A stretch of DNA of 24,236 nucleotides from Deltaproteobacteria bacterium UBA6930 (GTDB lineage: Bacteria > Myxococcota_A > UBA9160 > UBA6930). A program made the position numbers and the translations under genes. Location of the stretch: positions 8,469-32,704 of the forward strand of contig DKAI01000175.1 of assembly GCA_002450755.1 (NCBI GenBank), given 5' to 3'. Positions 7,437-15,038 of the stretch are shown piece after piece. The notes below the pieces were generated by a model. It was not told the DNA's origin. It saw nothing but the letters and a program-made list of their open reading frames with translations, and searched no databases. Within the stretch, counting starts at the first letter, position 1; each line of letters begins with the position of its first letter.

Positions 7437-8069
7437 ATGCAAGACGCCTTAATAATAATCGACGTACAAGCCTGTTTCGTAAAACCCTCAGAAGCTGCAG
7501 ATCCAGCCACAATCGGTCTAGACATTCAGGATTTCTTTAAGCGTGTAGATGCACAGGTGATACCGAACATACAATTGCTCCTGGAGGCATTTCGGGCTGC
7601 CAATAAAGCTATATTTTTTGCAGAGATGGGTTCCCTAAAACCAGATGGATCTGACTTGTCTTTTCACATGCGTAGAATAAATGAAGCGAGCATTTCTTCT
7701 ACTGGTCAGGTTGTAATGCCCTACCTGGACGACAGAGATGCAAGAACGGACGAACGCATTAAACCGATAGAAGGCGAAACTGTAATTCGAAAGAACACAA
7801 CAGGCACCGTTGCTTGCTCTTCTTTAGCCGAGGATTTAAGAAGTCGCGGTTGCACGTCGATCGCAGTCACAGGACTCGTAACCGACTGCTGCGTTGGCCA
7901 GACAGCGAGAGAGCTGTCAGACAGAGATTTTGAAGTGACTCTGATTGAGGACGCGTGTGCTTCTTATTCAAGCACTCACCACTTTTCCACAATCGAATCA
8001 TTCAAGAGCTTTCACGGCGATGTCGAAACGACCCGCAGTGTTACCAGGGGGTCAGAGACTTCCGGCTAA
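7437..8069 (+). CDS. Isochorismatase-family cysteine hydrolase
   Basis: A 210-aa protein from the ATG at 7437. An in-frame GTG five codons upstream is less likely because the family starts right before the first strand, DALIIIDVQ. The catalytic triad is complete: Asp9, Lys119 (VIRKNTTGTVACSS) and Cys152 in VTGLVTDCCVGQTARE, which also contains the usual cis-peptide Val-Thr. The loop LSFHMRRINEAS is family-typical. The family hydrolyses amides and related bonds (nicotinamide, carbamoyl-sarcosine, biuret, isochorismate, ureido compounds). The substrate is not determined. No good Shine-Dalgarno is visible for either start. It is divergent from the selenoprotein gene across about 75 bases and convergent with the epimerase gene. 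Confidence 0.9.
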   Translation: MQDALIIIDVQACFVKPSEAADPATIGLDIQDFFKRVDAQVIPNIQLLLEAFRAANKAIFFAEMGSLKPDGSDLSFHMRRINEASISSTGQVVMPYLDDRDARTDERIKPIEGETVIRKNTTGTVACSSLAEDLRSRGCTSIAVTGLVTDCCVGQTARELSDRDFEVTLIEDACASYSSTHHFSTIESFKSFHGDVETTRSVTRGSETSG

Positions 8070-8093
8070 ACAACCTGGCATTCCTTCGAGAAA

Positions 8094-9068
8094 TTAAGAT
8101 CGATCTCGTTCTTTCTCTAATTCTTTTACAAATGAACTTATTCCGGAGCGCACTTCGGGTGGCGTAAAGCCAAACTCTAGTGCACGCGTGCAATCGAAAA
8201 CTGAATAATAGGACACTCCAAAGTTCATGTGATCTAATCCACTACCAATCTCAATTTCCGCATCAGGCACAAATGACTTTACGATATCTGCGTACTCCCT
8301 TAACGAGGTCCCTCGACCTGAACCAATATTGTAAACGGTATGTTCCAATTCATTCGGAAAAAGAGTGACATCTACAATCGCATCTGCGGCATCCACCGCG
8401 TAGATGTAGTCGTCTTGCTGATCGGCTCCCTGTAAAATATTGGTCTTGACTCCATTAACCGCATTTTCAACAATCGCCGAAGCGATTGACATCGGTCCAT
8501 GTTTACCGACCTTGCCGGGACCAAAAATGGTCGCGAATCTTAGAGAGACGAACTCGGGGCCTCCGGTGCGAGCGTAGTTCTCTCCGATCCCTTCAGACGC
8601 TAATTTTGTAAAATCGTATACTGCCCAAGGGTGACAACGATCGTTCTCACCTATCGGTTCGTACCATGGGTGAGCATGGCGTCCGCGAACTTCTCCGTAA
8701 GCAGCCTTAGAACTCGTAAAAACTACCCTGGTAACTCCAACTTCTCTAGCTACCTTCAATACGTTCGCTGTTCCCATTGCGTTTACCTCGAAACCGCGAT
8801 GTGGATCCTTTTGAGCTTCGACCGGTAATATTGCAGCGAGATGAATTATTGAATCGGGCTTAAACCTCTCAAAAGGTTCAAGCAGCTCTTCATATTGAGT
8901 GACATCGACCTTGGAAAATTCCACAAGGTCTATTAAATCTCTGGCCAAAGAGAAGTCATTTCTATGACTCGTTGCGAGGACACTTACTCCTCGGGAGAGG
9001 AGTGAACGAATCACAAAAACTCCATTGACTCCGAGTGCACCCGTAACCGCAACTCTTACTTCACCCAA
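8094..9068 (-). CDS. NAD-dependent epimerase/dehydratase (extended SDR)
   Basis: A 324-aa extended short-chain dehydrogenase. The Rossmann motif TGALGVNG is at residues 9-16, HLAAILP at about 76-82, the catalytic Ser119/Ser120 in VVFTSSKAAYGE and the YxxxK pair Tyr151/Lys155 (YDFTK). The start appears to be TTG at 9068, preceded by GAGG nine bases away. No in-frame ATG occurs near it. The family acts on nucleotide sugars or, in catabolic clusters, on other hydroxylated substrates. The sugar-type annotation is therefore only the default. It follows the alpha/beta hydrolase after 20 bases and is the last gene of the LLM-hydrolase-epimerase operon. Confidence 0.88.
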   Translation of the reverse strand: MGEVRVAVTGALGVNGVFVIRSLLSRGVSVLATSHRNDFSLARDLIDLVEFSKVDVTQYEELLEPFERFKPDSIIHLAAILPVEAQKDPHRGFEVNAMGTANVLKVAREVGVTRVVFTSSKAAYGEVRGRHAHPWYEPIGENDRCHPWAVYDFTKLASEGIGENYARTGGPEFVSLRFATIFGPGKVGKHGPMSIASAIVENAVNGVKTNILQGADQQDDYIYAVDAADAIVDVTLFPNELEHTVYNIGSGRGTSLREYADIVKSFVPDAEIEIGSGLDHMNFGVSYYSVFDCTRALEFGFTPPEVRSGISSFVKELEKERDRS

Positions 9069-9088
9069 ATATTCGAGCCTCTATAGTT

Positions 9089-9889
9089 TTAAGCGAGAAA
9101 ACTTTGAACCTTTGGAATACCCTTATCCGGATCCTCTTGAAGAGGTCCATGTCCAGTATCCGACAAAATGAACACCTCGCTGTTTGGAAGTGCGTTACCA
9201 AATTCTTTCGCATAGACTGAGGAAATCAAGCGATCGTGCTCTCCCCAGACAACAAGACTTGGAGCTGTCACTCTGTGAATTCTTCTATCGAGACCCTTGT
9301 CGGGTATTGGCCAAATTACCTTACATGTGCAAGCCAAAGCCCAAACCAATGCGAGGTTTGCTTCAGCTTCTGCAATCGGGTCATCCGGTACGGCCAAGTA
9401 TCTCTTAACCTCGGGCGCATCCAATCTGTGGAACAGAATTCCCGGTAGATCCTCTGCGGGGATAGCAGTAAAAGTTGCACAGCTATAAGGAGCATCATCA
9501 CGCCACAGACCCACCGGAGATATTACTACGAGCTTGCTTATTTTTTCGCGCCGCTGAGCTGCAAGCTCGCAGGCTAGCATTCCTCCGAACGACCAACCAA
9601 CCAGTCGGCACGATTCAAGGCCGAGTTGGTCCAACAGATCATCATAAGCTAGGACAGCATCCCATAAGACCTCTACATGTTCTATAGCGTGGGGATCGGA
9701 GACGTGAGTACCCGGATAGTACGGAGCATATACCTTATACCGTTCGGCCAATGACTCCATAAAGGAGTCCCACTTAAGCCCCCCTGCACTGTGCAAATAG
9801 ACGAGAGGTTCGCCCTCACCCATCACGGCTACTTGCATCTCTAACCGTCCGCCAAGAACTTCTACGCTTTCGATTGTCGGTGTCGGCAT
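9089..9889 (-). CDS. Alpha/beta fold hydrolase
   Basis: A 266-aa protein from ATG 9889. A longer frame to 9937 exists but its extra residues (VAPRCCAPGRGG) overlap the LLM gene and look non-coding. An AAGGAG lies just before ATG 9889. The nucleophile elbow is GWSFGGM with Ser100. The acid is Asp219 in WGEHDRLI and the base His247 in DTGHGPLQEDP. The oxyanion region is YLHSAGGLKWDSF. The layout matches C-C bond hydrolases and carboxylesterases of aromatic catabolism (MhpC-like size) but does not identify the bond cut. The start lies 5 bases after the stop of the LLM gene, giving tight coupling. A ring-cleavage or ester product of the LLM monooxygenase is a plausible substrate by inference. Confidence 0.9.
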   Translation of the reverse strand: MPTPTIESVEVLGGRLEMQVAVMGEGEPLVYLHSAGGLKWDSFMESLAERYKVYAPYYPGTHVSDPHAIEHVEVLWDAVLAYDDLLDQLGLESCRLVGWSFGGMLACELAAQRREKISKLVVISPVGLWRDDAPYSCATFTAIPAEDLPGILFHRLDAPEVKRYLAVPDDPIAEAEANLALVWALACTCKVIWPIPDKGLDRRIHRVTAPSLVVWGEHDRLISSVYAKEFGNALPNSEVFILSDTGHGPLQEDPDKGIPKVQSFLA

Positions 9890-9890
9890 G

Positions 9891-9896
9891 CTCCTT
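9891..9896 (-). promoter_or_regulatory. Ribosome binding site deciding hydrolase start
   Basis: AAGGAG on the minus strand, overlapping the stop region of the upstream LLM gene and immediately preceding ATG 9889. The spacer is short (one base to the ATG when counted from the final G), but no competing site is seen for the longer frame. Confidence 0.55.
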
Positions 9897-11121
9897 AAAC
9901 CTCCGCGCCCGGGCGCACAGCACCTTGGGGCCACCAACGATTCTCCCAGTCCTCGTCAGTCCAAATGGGTTGAAGATGAGGTAAGCAGCCTTCAGCAAAT
10001 AATCGGATATTTTCTTTCGTAGCTTCATGACTCATATTGCCAAACTGGAGAAGTACCATGAGATTGCCGATATGATTATCCTTGCAAATTTCCGCTATTT
10101 TTTCTCTTACCGTAGAAGGACTTCCAGTTATTAAGAAACCCTTCTCCTTGAAATAACTATAGTCATGATCCGTTAATTCTAGATTCGAGGGAACCGGTCG
10201 ATTTTTGATAAAGTTACTAGTACTCTCGTAGGTCATATGCCCTGGCGGTGCCACCATTTCGTCCGGTAGCCGCAACATCTTGTGATAAAAGTACTCCGAC
10301 GCAGGACCATATATTCTATCAGCCTCTTCATCTGTCGCCGCCACACCTACTGGCAATAAAAATCCCAACCTATAGGGATTTTGTTCTTTTCCTTTTTTCT
10401 CGACGGTATCCCAGTACCCATCGATGGCGTACTGAGCACCGGAGATGCCAGCGTAGGTCAAAGCTGCATATAAATAGTCATTATCGGTAGTAAAATCCCA
10501 AGTCGATGGGCTCGCAATACCTGGGACCCAAATCGGAGGATGGGGATCCTGTACGGGACGCGGCCACAAATTCACCATCGGCAATTGAAAGTACTTGCCA
10601 TTCCAGGCAAAGATATCTTCTTCAATCCAAGCCTTCTTCATAAGATCGTGAGCTTCTTGGTAACGTCCCCGTTGTTCCACAGGCGACTTTCCATAGCTAA
10701 ATGCATAGTCGCCTCCGATACCAACCGGCATTCCTGCGACGACCCTTCCGTTGCTCATACAATCGAGCATCGCGTATTCTTCAGCACCGCGAATCGGCGG
10801 GTCAAGAAAAGGTTGCGTGATGCCAAGCTGAACCAGTGCCGTACCTAGGTGCTCCGTCATTTTCGCAAGAGCTGCACCCATCATGTTGGGATTTACCATA
10901 AAGCCGTAGCAATTCTGGTGATGTTCATTTACACAAACGCCATCGAAACCAAGCTCAGCTGCGTAGCCTAGTTCGTCGAGGGTCCATTTGTAGTAGTCAA
11001 CTACTTTTTGAGCATCTGCAAATTCTGACCATTTTACCGTGAACCACGCCGACCGATGGGTCTTCTCAAAGTCGTCAGGCACGTCCCTGTAGGGCATTAG
11101 ATGGAACATCGAAACCTTCAT
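9895..11121 (-). CDS. LLM class flavin-dependent oxidoreductase
   Basis: A 408-aa luciferase-like protein. Features are the N-terminal strand MKVSMFHLMPYR, the active-site segment CVNEHHQNCYGFMVNPN near residues 63-79, the SNGRVVAGMPVGIGGDY flavin-phosphate loop, the mid-barrel LWPRPVQDPHPPIWVPG and the C-terminal ITGSPSTVREKIAEICKD. Relatives act as FMN-dependent monooxygenases. The conserved EHH and Met/Pro-Asn segment suggest a normal active site. The ATG at 11121 is preceded by AAGGAGAC. It is the first gene of a three-gene minus-strand operon with the hydrolase and the epimerase/dehydratase, which reads as oxygenation, hydrolysis and oxidation in sequence. That order of reactions is inference. 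Confidence 0.9.
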   Translation of the reverse strand: MKVSMFHLMPYRDVPDDFEKTHRSAWFTVKWSEFADAQKVVDYYKWTLDELGYAAELGFDGVCVNEHHQNCYGFMVNPNMMGAALAKMTEHLGTALVQLGITQPFLDPPIRGAEEYAMLDCMSNGRVVAGMPVGIGGDYAFSYGKSPVEQRGRYQEAHDLMKKAWIEEDIFAWNGKYFQLPMVNLWPRPVQDPHPPIWVPGIASPSTWDFTTDNDYLYAALTYAGISGAQYAIDGYWDTVEKKGKEQNPYRLGFLLPVGVAATDEEADRIYGPASEYFYHKMLRLPDEMVAPPGHMTYESTSNFIKNRPVPSNLELTDHDYSYFKEKGFLITGSPSTVREKIAEICKDNHIGNLMVLLQFGNMSHEATKENIRLFAEGCLPHLQPIWTDEDWENRWWPQGAVRPGAEV

Positions 11122-11263
11122 GCATTGTCTCCTTAAGCATTGATCAAAGAGGCTATCTTACCAGTTGGTAGGCCTCGACTAAGCCCAATGTATTTCGTTT
11201 CTTCGAGAAATACAATTCTCGTCTCGCTTCATCAGTTATATTTTAATATTTCACAAATCATTT

Positions 11264-11311
11264 TATATTTAATACTTTAGATTATTTAGTTAAAGTAAAA
11301 TATTAAATATA
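11264..11311. repeat. AT-rich inverted repeat in intergenic region
   Basis: TATATTTAATA (11264-11274) is perfectly complementary to TATTAAATATA (11301-11311). An inner CTTTA/TAAAG pair (11275-11279 with 11291-11295) extends the stem with a 5-base bulge. It lies in a conspicuously AT-rich stretch (about 11235-11320), 20 bases after the stop of the lytic transglycosylase gene and upstream of the LLM operon. It could be a weak terminator, a regulator-binding site or simple AT-richness. Confidence 0.5.
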
Positions 11312-11330
11312 TGAGAAAATAACCTCTAAA

Positions 11331-11966
11331 CTAAGAGCAAAACGGCCAAAACTGCCAAAACTTGCGGCAACGAAATTCGGCTTCGCAGCCTGCCAACTGT
11401 GATTTGTAGGCCTGAGCTTTCCTTTCGACTCGCTCGCTGACTTTAAGCAACCACGGCTTCCTTTGAAAAGATTTCCTCCGGTAGCCCGATTGCCCCTCGT
11501 GATAAGCGAGATAAAGTTCCCGGGCGTTTTGTTTTCCCAGGCCTAGCCGTTGATGGCTATTATTGTTGTACCAACCAATAAAATCCAACGCATCCTCTAT
11601 ATCACTTCTCCCACGAAAGAGACTGCCTCGCTCAGCTTCATACTCTTTCCAAACCGCATCTTGGGCTTGTGCATAGCCTTCGGCAGACGAACCTCGACCG
11701 AGAGGGATAAAGAGGAACCACTTGAAGGGAGGTCTCGCATTGGCCACAAAGCTAGATTCTTGCCGTATGAACGCCATTTGAATGTGCTTTGGCGTACCCC
11801 ACTTCTTTTCAGACTGATGGCTGTAGTCGTACCAGGAGGGATATTGCCTAAATATTTCACAAATGTTCTCCTGACCACGCGGGGGTACCGTCGCGCAGCT
11901 AATCAACCCTGAAATCAGGGCAATCGAAACGAAAGGGAAACATGCCGACTTATTGAATTTGGCCAA
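11331..11966 (-). CDS. SLT-domain lytic transglycosylase lipoprotein
   Basis: A 211-aa protein. Residues 1-24 form a lipoprotein signal (MAKFNK, hydrophobic core, lipobox LISC with Cys24). The SLT-type domain follows, with catalytic Glu70 in MAFIRQESSF, then GSSAEGYAQAQDAVW, FIGWYNNNSHQRLG and LYLAYHEGQSGYRR. Together these match the small gammaproteobacterial SLT lipoproteins that cleave peptidoglycan at the outer membrane. The start chosen is TTG at 11966, one base after the SDR stop, with AAGAGGG inside the SDR's last codons as Shine-Dalgarno. The TTGs at 11984/11981 would add charged residues that spoil the signal peptide. It is last in the catabolic minus-strand run, and its relation to that pathway is unclear. 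Confidence 0.85.
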   Translation of the reverse strand: MAKFNKSACFPFVSIALISGLISCATVPPRGQENICEIFRQYPSWYDYSHQSEKKWGTPKHIQMAFIRQESSFVANARPPFKWFLFIPLGRGSSAEGYAQAQDAVWKEYEAERGSLFRGRSDIEDALDFIGWYNNNSHQRLGLGKQNARELYLAYHEGQSGYRRKSFQRKPWLLKVSERVERKAQAYKSQLAGCEAEFRCRKFWQFWPFCS

Positions 11967-11967
11967 C

Positions 11968-12720
11968 TCACCCTCTTCCAACAAAAGGCATTTTTGTCGC
12001 CATTACCGTTATGAACTGAACGTTCACATCTAGAGGCAAGCCAGCCATGTAAAGGAGAGCATCGGAAACGTGTTCAACGTCGAAAACAGGCTCCTTCTCT
12101 ACTAATCCATTCGCTTGAATTATCCCTGCGCTCATCTTTGCAGTAAGAGCCGTTTCGGCATTGCCGATGTCTATCTGCCCGCACGCAATATCATAATCTC
12201 GTCCATCAAGAGAAGTTGACTTCGTAAGTCCAGTAATAGCGTGCTTTGTCGATGTATAAGGTGCTGAGTGAGGTCTCGGGGCGTAAGCTGAGACTGAGCC
12301 GTTGTTAATTATGCGCCCGCCTCTAGGCTTCTGGGATTTCATCATCTTGAAAGCTTCTTGTGTACACAGAAAACTTCCTGTTAAGTTCGTGTTAACCACC
12401 TTGTTCCACTCTTCAAGGGACAAATCCTCGAGGGCCTTACTCGCAGCTCCAATACCCGCATTGTTAAAAAGAAGATCAAGGCGGGAATATGCGCGCTTCG
12501 TCTCATTAAAGAGGCTCTGAACAGACAGCTGATCCGTCACATCCGTAACCACCACAAGAATCTCTCCCGGATCTTGACAGAGAGCTTTCGTCTCGGCCAG
12601 ACTGCCTTCGTCCCTTCCGGCTATTACTACCGAGTAGCCCTTCCGGACCAAGGCAAGGGCGGAGCTTCGTCCGATCCCCTTACCTCCACCAGTGACAATC
12701 GCAACACGTCGTCCAGTCAT
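11968..12720 (-). CDS. Short-chain dehydrogenase/reductase (SDR)
   Basis: A 250-aa classical SDR. The cofactor motif is TGGGKGIG at residues 10-17, with Arg36 after the second strand hinting at NADP(H) preference. NNAG is at 86-89, and the catalytic Ser142/Ser144 region and Tyr155-x3-Lys159 (APYTSTKHA) are present. The family oxidises or reduces alcohols and ketones of small metabolites. The ATG follows GGGAGA. Upstream lies a small 67-aa frame, and downstream the transglycosylase gene starts one base after this stop. It is a likely dehydrogenase step of the FAH/monooxygenase cluster, with unknown substrate. Confidence 0.93.
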   Translation of the reverse strand: MTGRRVAIVTGGGKGIGRSSALALVRKGYSVVIAGRDEGSLAETKALCQDPGEILVVVTDVTDQLSVQSLFNETKRAYSRLDLLFNNAGIGAASKALEDLSLEEWNKVVNTNLTGSFLCTQEAFKMMKSQKPRGGRIINNGSVSAYAPRPHSAPYTSTKHAITGLTKSTSLDGRDYDIACGQIDIGNAETALTAKMSAGIIQANGLVEKEPVFDVEHVSDALLYMAGLPLDVNVQFITVMATKMPFVGRG

Positions 12721-12737
12721 ACTGGTGCATCTCCCAA

Positions 12738-12941
12738 TTAAATTTGTTTTGGAAAAGGAATGCCTTTGTCAGTGCAGAACTTCTTGAGGAGCATCCTTTT
12801 CTCGGACAGTTCTCCGTTGCATTCTATAACACCTTCCAAGGCATCGTTTCTTTCGTATTCATTGCGTTCAAGAATTAGATTCTGGATCTCACGAACCATA
12901 AGACTCAACCGATCTTTATCCTCGTTGCTTATACCAACCAC
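12738..12941 (-). CDS. Small helical hypothetical protein (67 aa)
   Basis: A 67-aa frame starting at GTG 12941, overlapping the end of the monooxygenase gene by 13 bases in another frame and ending 17 bases before the SDR start. The sequence is hydrophilic, rich in Glu, Lys and Leu (MVREIQNLILERNEYERND), and should be mostly helical, perhaps a coiled coil. There is no signal peptide, metal motif or recognised domain. It fills the only gap of this operon, which favours a real gene, but no clear ribosome site is visible. Met15 is an alternative start. Function is unknown. Confidence 0.45.
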   Translation of the reverse strand: MVGISNEDKDRLSLMVREIQNLILERNEYERNDALEGVIECNGELSEKRMLLKKFCTDKGIPFPKQI

Positions 12942-14113
12942 GTTCCAGGACCGTTACCCAAAGCCTGACTTCCGAAACTTGAACCGTTATTGTCGTAGTC
13001 CGCGGCACCGTGGTGCGAAACCGTTTGGAGGCTCTGGTAGAGAGAGAGAATAGGAGAACGTTCATAAATATGATGGGCCCCAGCGGCATCAAAAATTCGA
13101 TCTGCTGAATTTCTACACAACCTAATCGCGTAGGCGGCCCGCCATTTAAATTCGACCCGTTCTTCCATCGTAAGAGAAATACCCGTTTCAAGAGCTCTAT
13201 CGAATCCCCTGGTAAGCTCACCCACCAACGCTTCAGCCGATTGAATTTCACCCCAAGATTCAGCGACTCTCATCTGCATTGTCGCCTTCACAGACTTTTT
13301 GCTCCCGTCATAACGATCGCGCCTGTCTCGGGTCAGCTCTACATATGTCTCATAAATTCTTCGCGCGAGCGTTAACGCCGGTGCAGTAAGGAGATAGATA
13401 AGTGTTGGAAGAACCGGGAATTTGTATGTATCAGTTGCATGAATTTCGGCATGAGGGCTTGCACCACCAAACAAAGTTCCAGTCGGAACTGTACGGTGCT
13501 CCGGTACAAAAACATCGTCTACCACTACATCCTTGCTACCGGACCCCTGGAGCCCCATAGAGAACCAAGTGTCTTCGATTCGATAGTCTGTAGATGGCAC
13601 TAGAAAATGGATATGTTTGGGTTCTTTGTCAGCAGAATCCGCCTGTCTAGCGCAGAACATTCCCCACCGAGCATGATCGCATCCGCTTGCAAAAGGCCAT
13701 TGACCACTAACCCTAAACCCTCCATCCACAGGAATCGCTTTCCCATTTGAGGCCAAGGTCCCGGGAAGCCTGGTCTCCGGATCATCTTCCGCCAAATCGT
13801 CCTGCGCCTCAGGGGAAAACATACCCAAAATCCATGTGTGGCCGGTCATCACCAAGTAGACCCAACTCGTAGAAATGCAGCCTGTGCCTAAAGCTCGAAC
13901 CACCGCGTGCATTGTCCCTATGTCTTTTTCGTAACCCCCAATCCGCCTCGGTTGCATCACTTTAAAAAGATTAGCTTCGGAGAGTGCTTTAATACTTTCG
14001 GAATGAAGAGACCTGAGACTATTGCTCTCAAGCTCGAACCCTTTAACCAGAGCTGCCACCTCATAGGCCTGGCTAACTAGTTCTTCACGTGTCGGATTCG
14101 TAAATGAGGTCAT
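12929..14113 (-). CDS. Acyl-CoA dehydrogenase-fold flavin monooxygenase (group D)
   Basis: A 394-aa protein from ATG 14113 (MTSFTNPTREELV). A GTG at 14149 with GAGAGG close by would add 12 residues and cannot be excluded. The fold is that of acyl-CoA dehydrogenases, but the segments VMQPRRIGGYEKDIGTM, GTGCISTSWVYLVMTGHTW and GQWPFASGCDHARWGMF, and the C-terminal GAHHIYERSPILSLYQSLQ with the His-rich SHHGAADYD, are typical of two-component FADH2-dependent hydroxylases (HsaA, HpaH-C2, DszC-like). Such enzymes hydroxylate aromatic or heteroatom substrates using flavin from a separate reductase. No reductase gene is in the window. It lies between a GST and the SDR on the same strand. Confidence 0.88.
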   Translation of the reverse strand: MTSFTNPTREELVSQAYEVAALVKGFELESNSLRSLHSESIKALSEANLFKVMQPRRIGGYEKDIGTMHAVVRALGTGCISTSWVYLVMTGHTWILGMFSPEAQDDLAEDDPETRLPGTLASNGKAIPVDGGFRVSGQWPFASGCDHARWGMFCARQADSADKEPKHIHFLVPSTDYRIEDTWFSMGLQGSGSKDVVVDDVFVPEHRTVPTGTLFGGASPHAEIHATDTYKFPVLPTLIYLLTAPALTLARRIYETYVELTRDRRDRYDGSKKSVKATMQMRVAESWGEIQSAEALVGELTRGFDRALETGISLTMEERVEFKWRAAYAIRLCRNSADRIFDAAGAHHIYERSPILSLYQSLQTVSHHGAADYDNNGSSFGSQALGNGPGTWLV

Positions 14114-14218
14114 CTGAACAAGGTACCCAGACTCCACCTTAAAAGCCACCAGCCTCTCTTCACATTTGAAGTCTAAACAAGGAGCAACTATTGCGAAGCT
14201 GAAATGAGCGGCAAAAAA

Positions 14219-14980
14219 CTACTTTATTCGAAGGGCTGCTTCTCTCGCTTGCCTTACTTTTTCGTTACTTTGATTAAACAAAAGATCCCTACGTTTTTTC
14301 TCTTCTTCGGGAGACCTCTTGACTTCATTTAACTCCTTACCGACGTTTGCCCCGATTTCTACTGCCGGTCGGCTTCTCACCTCGTTAACCCAGCGTTTAA
14401 CATTGGGAAATGTTGCCCAAATGTTTTCATCGATAATTCGAGCGAGGAGTCTAGCCCAGGGCCAAGCACCAATATCTGCAATCGTATAGTCGGGACCTGC
14501 TAAAAATTGATGAACAGATAATTGGGCATCCATAACGCCACACAATCGATCCACCTCTCCAACAAAACGATTTGTTCCATAAACTAACTGGTTTTGATCA
14601 TCTGTAATATTTTTTGCGTAGTTCTTAAAGTGATTTGCATTCCCCATCATTGGACCCAGATTTGCCATATGCCAATGTAACCATTGCAGGCAGTCGTACC
14701 TTCTTTTGACATCTTTAGGGATAAATTTCCCGGTTTTTTCGGCGAGATACTCCAGGATTGCACCAGATTCAAAAACACTCAGAGAGTCTCCCCCACCAAG
14801 AGGTTCATGGTCAATGATGGCAGGCATGCGATTGTTCGGACTTATACGCAAAAATTCAGGTTTGAATTGATCACCACCACCGATATCAACAGGAACGATT
14901 TTGTAGTCAACACCGCATTCTTCAAGCATGATCGTAACTTTCCAACCATTGGGGGTAGGCCAGTAATAGACGTCTATCAT
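14219..14980 (-). CDS. Glutathione S-transferase, Nu-class (YfcG/YghU) type
   Basis: A 253-aa GST from ATG 14980 (a TTG directly before it is less likely). The N-terminal YYWPTPNGWKVTIMLEE carries the Thr-Pro-Asn signature at the active site of Nu-class enzymes, which show disulfide-bond reductase and peroxidase activity. NNRMPAIID contains the cis-Pro and VFESGAILEYLAEK the glutathione-binding Glu-Ser. The C-terminal domain with QWLHWHMANLGPMMGN is also Nu-like. A charged C-terminal helix (residues about 220-253) is longer than in minimal GSTs. It lies 58 bases after the FAH gene and before the flavin monooxygenase on the same strand, consistent with a role in detoxifying a pathway intermediate (inferred). 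Confidence 0.92.
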   Translation of the reverse strand: MIDVYYWPTPNGWKVTIMLEECGVDYKIVPVDIGGGDQFKPEFLRISPNNRMPAIIDHEPLGGGDSLSVFESGAILEYLAEKTGKFIPKDVKRRYDCLQWLHWHMANLGPMMGNANHFKNYAKNITDDQNQLVYGTNRFVGEVDRLCGVMDAQLSVHQFLAGPDYTIADIGAWPWARLLARIIDENIWATFPNVKRWVNEVRSRPAVEIGANVGKELNEVKRSPEEEKKRRDLLFNQSNEKVRQAREAALRIK

Positions 14981-15038
14981 CAATCTTCACCTTTCCGCAA
15001 CTCGCGCCGTTAAGTCCTGCGTTGAGCGAGCTCTGAAC

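Noticed and set aside
9890..9937. Longer N-terminus of the alpha/beta hydrolase
   Set aside because: It overlaps the end of the LLM gene, starts without a ribosome site, and its Cys/Arg/Gly-rich residues do not resemble the family.
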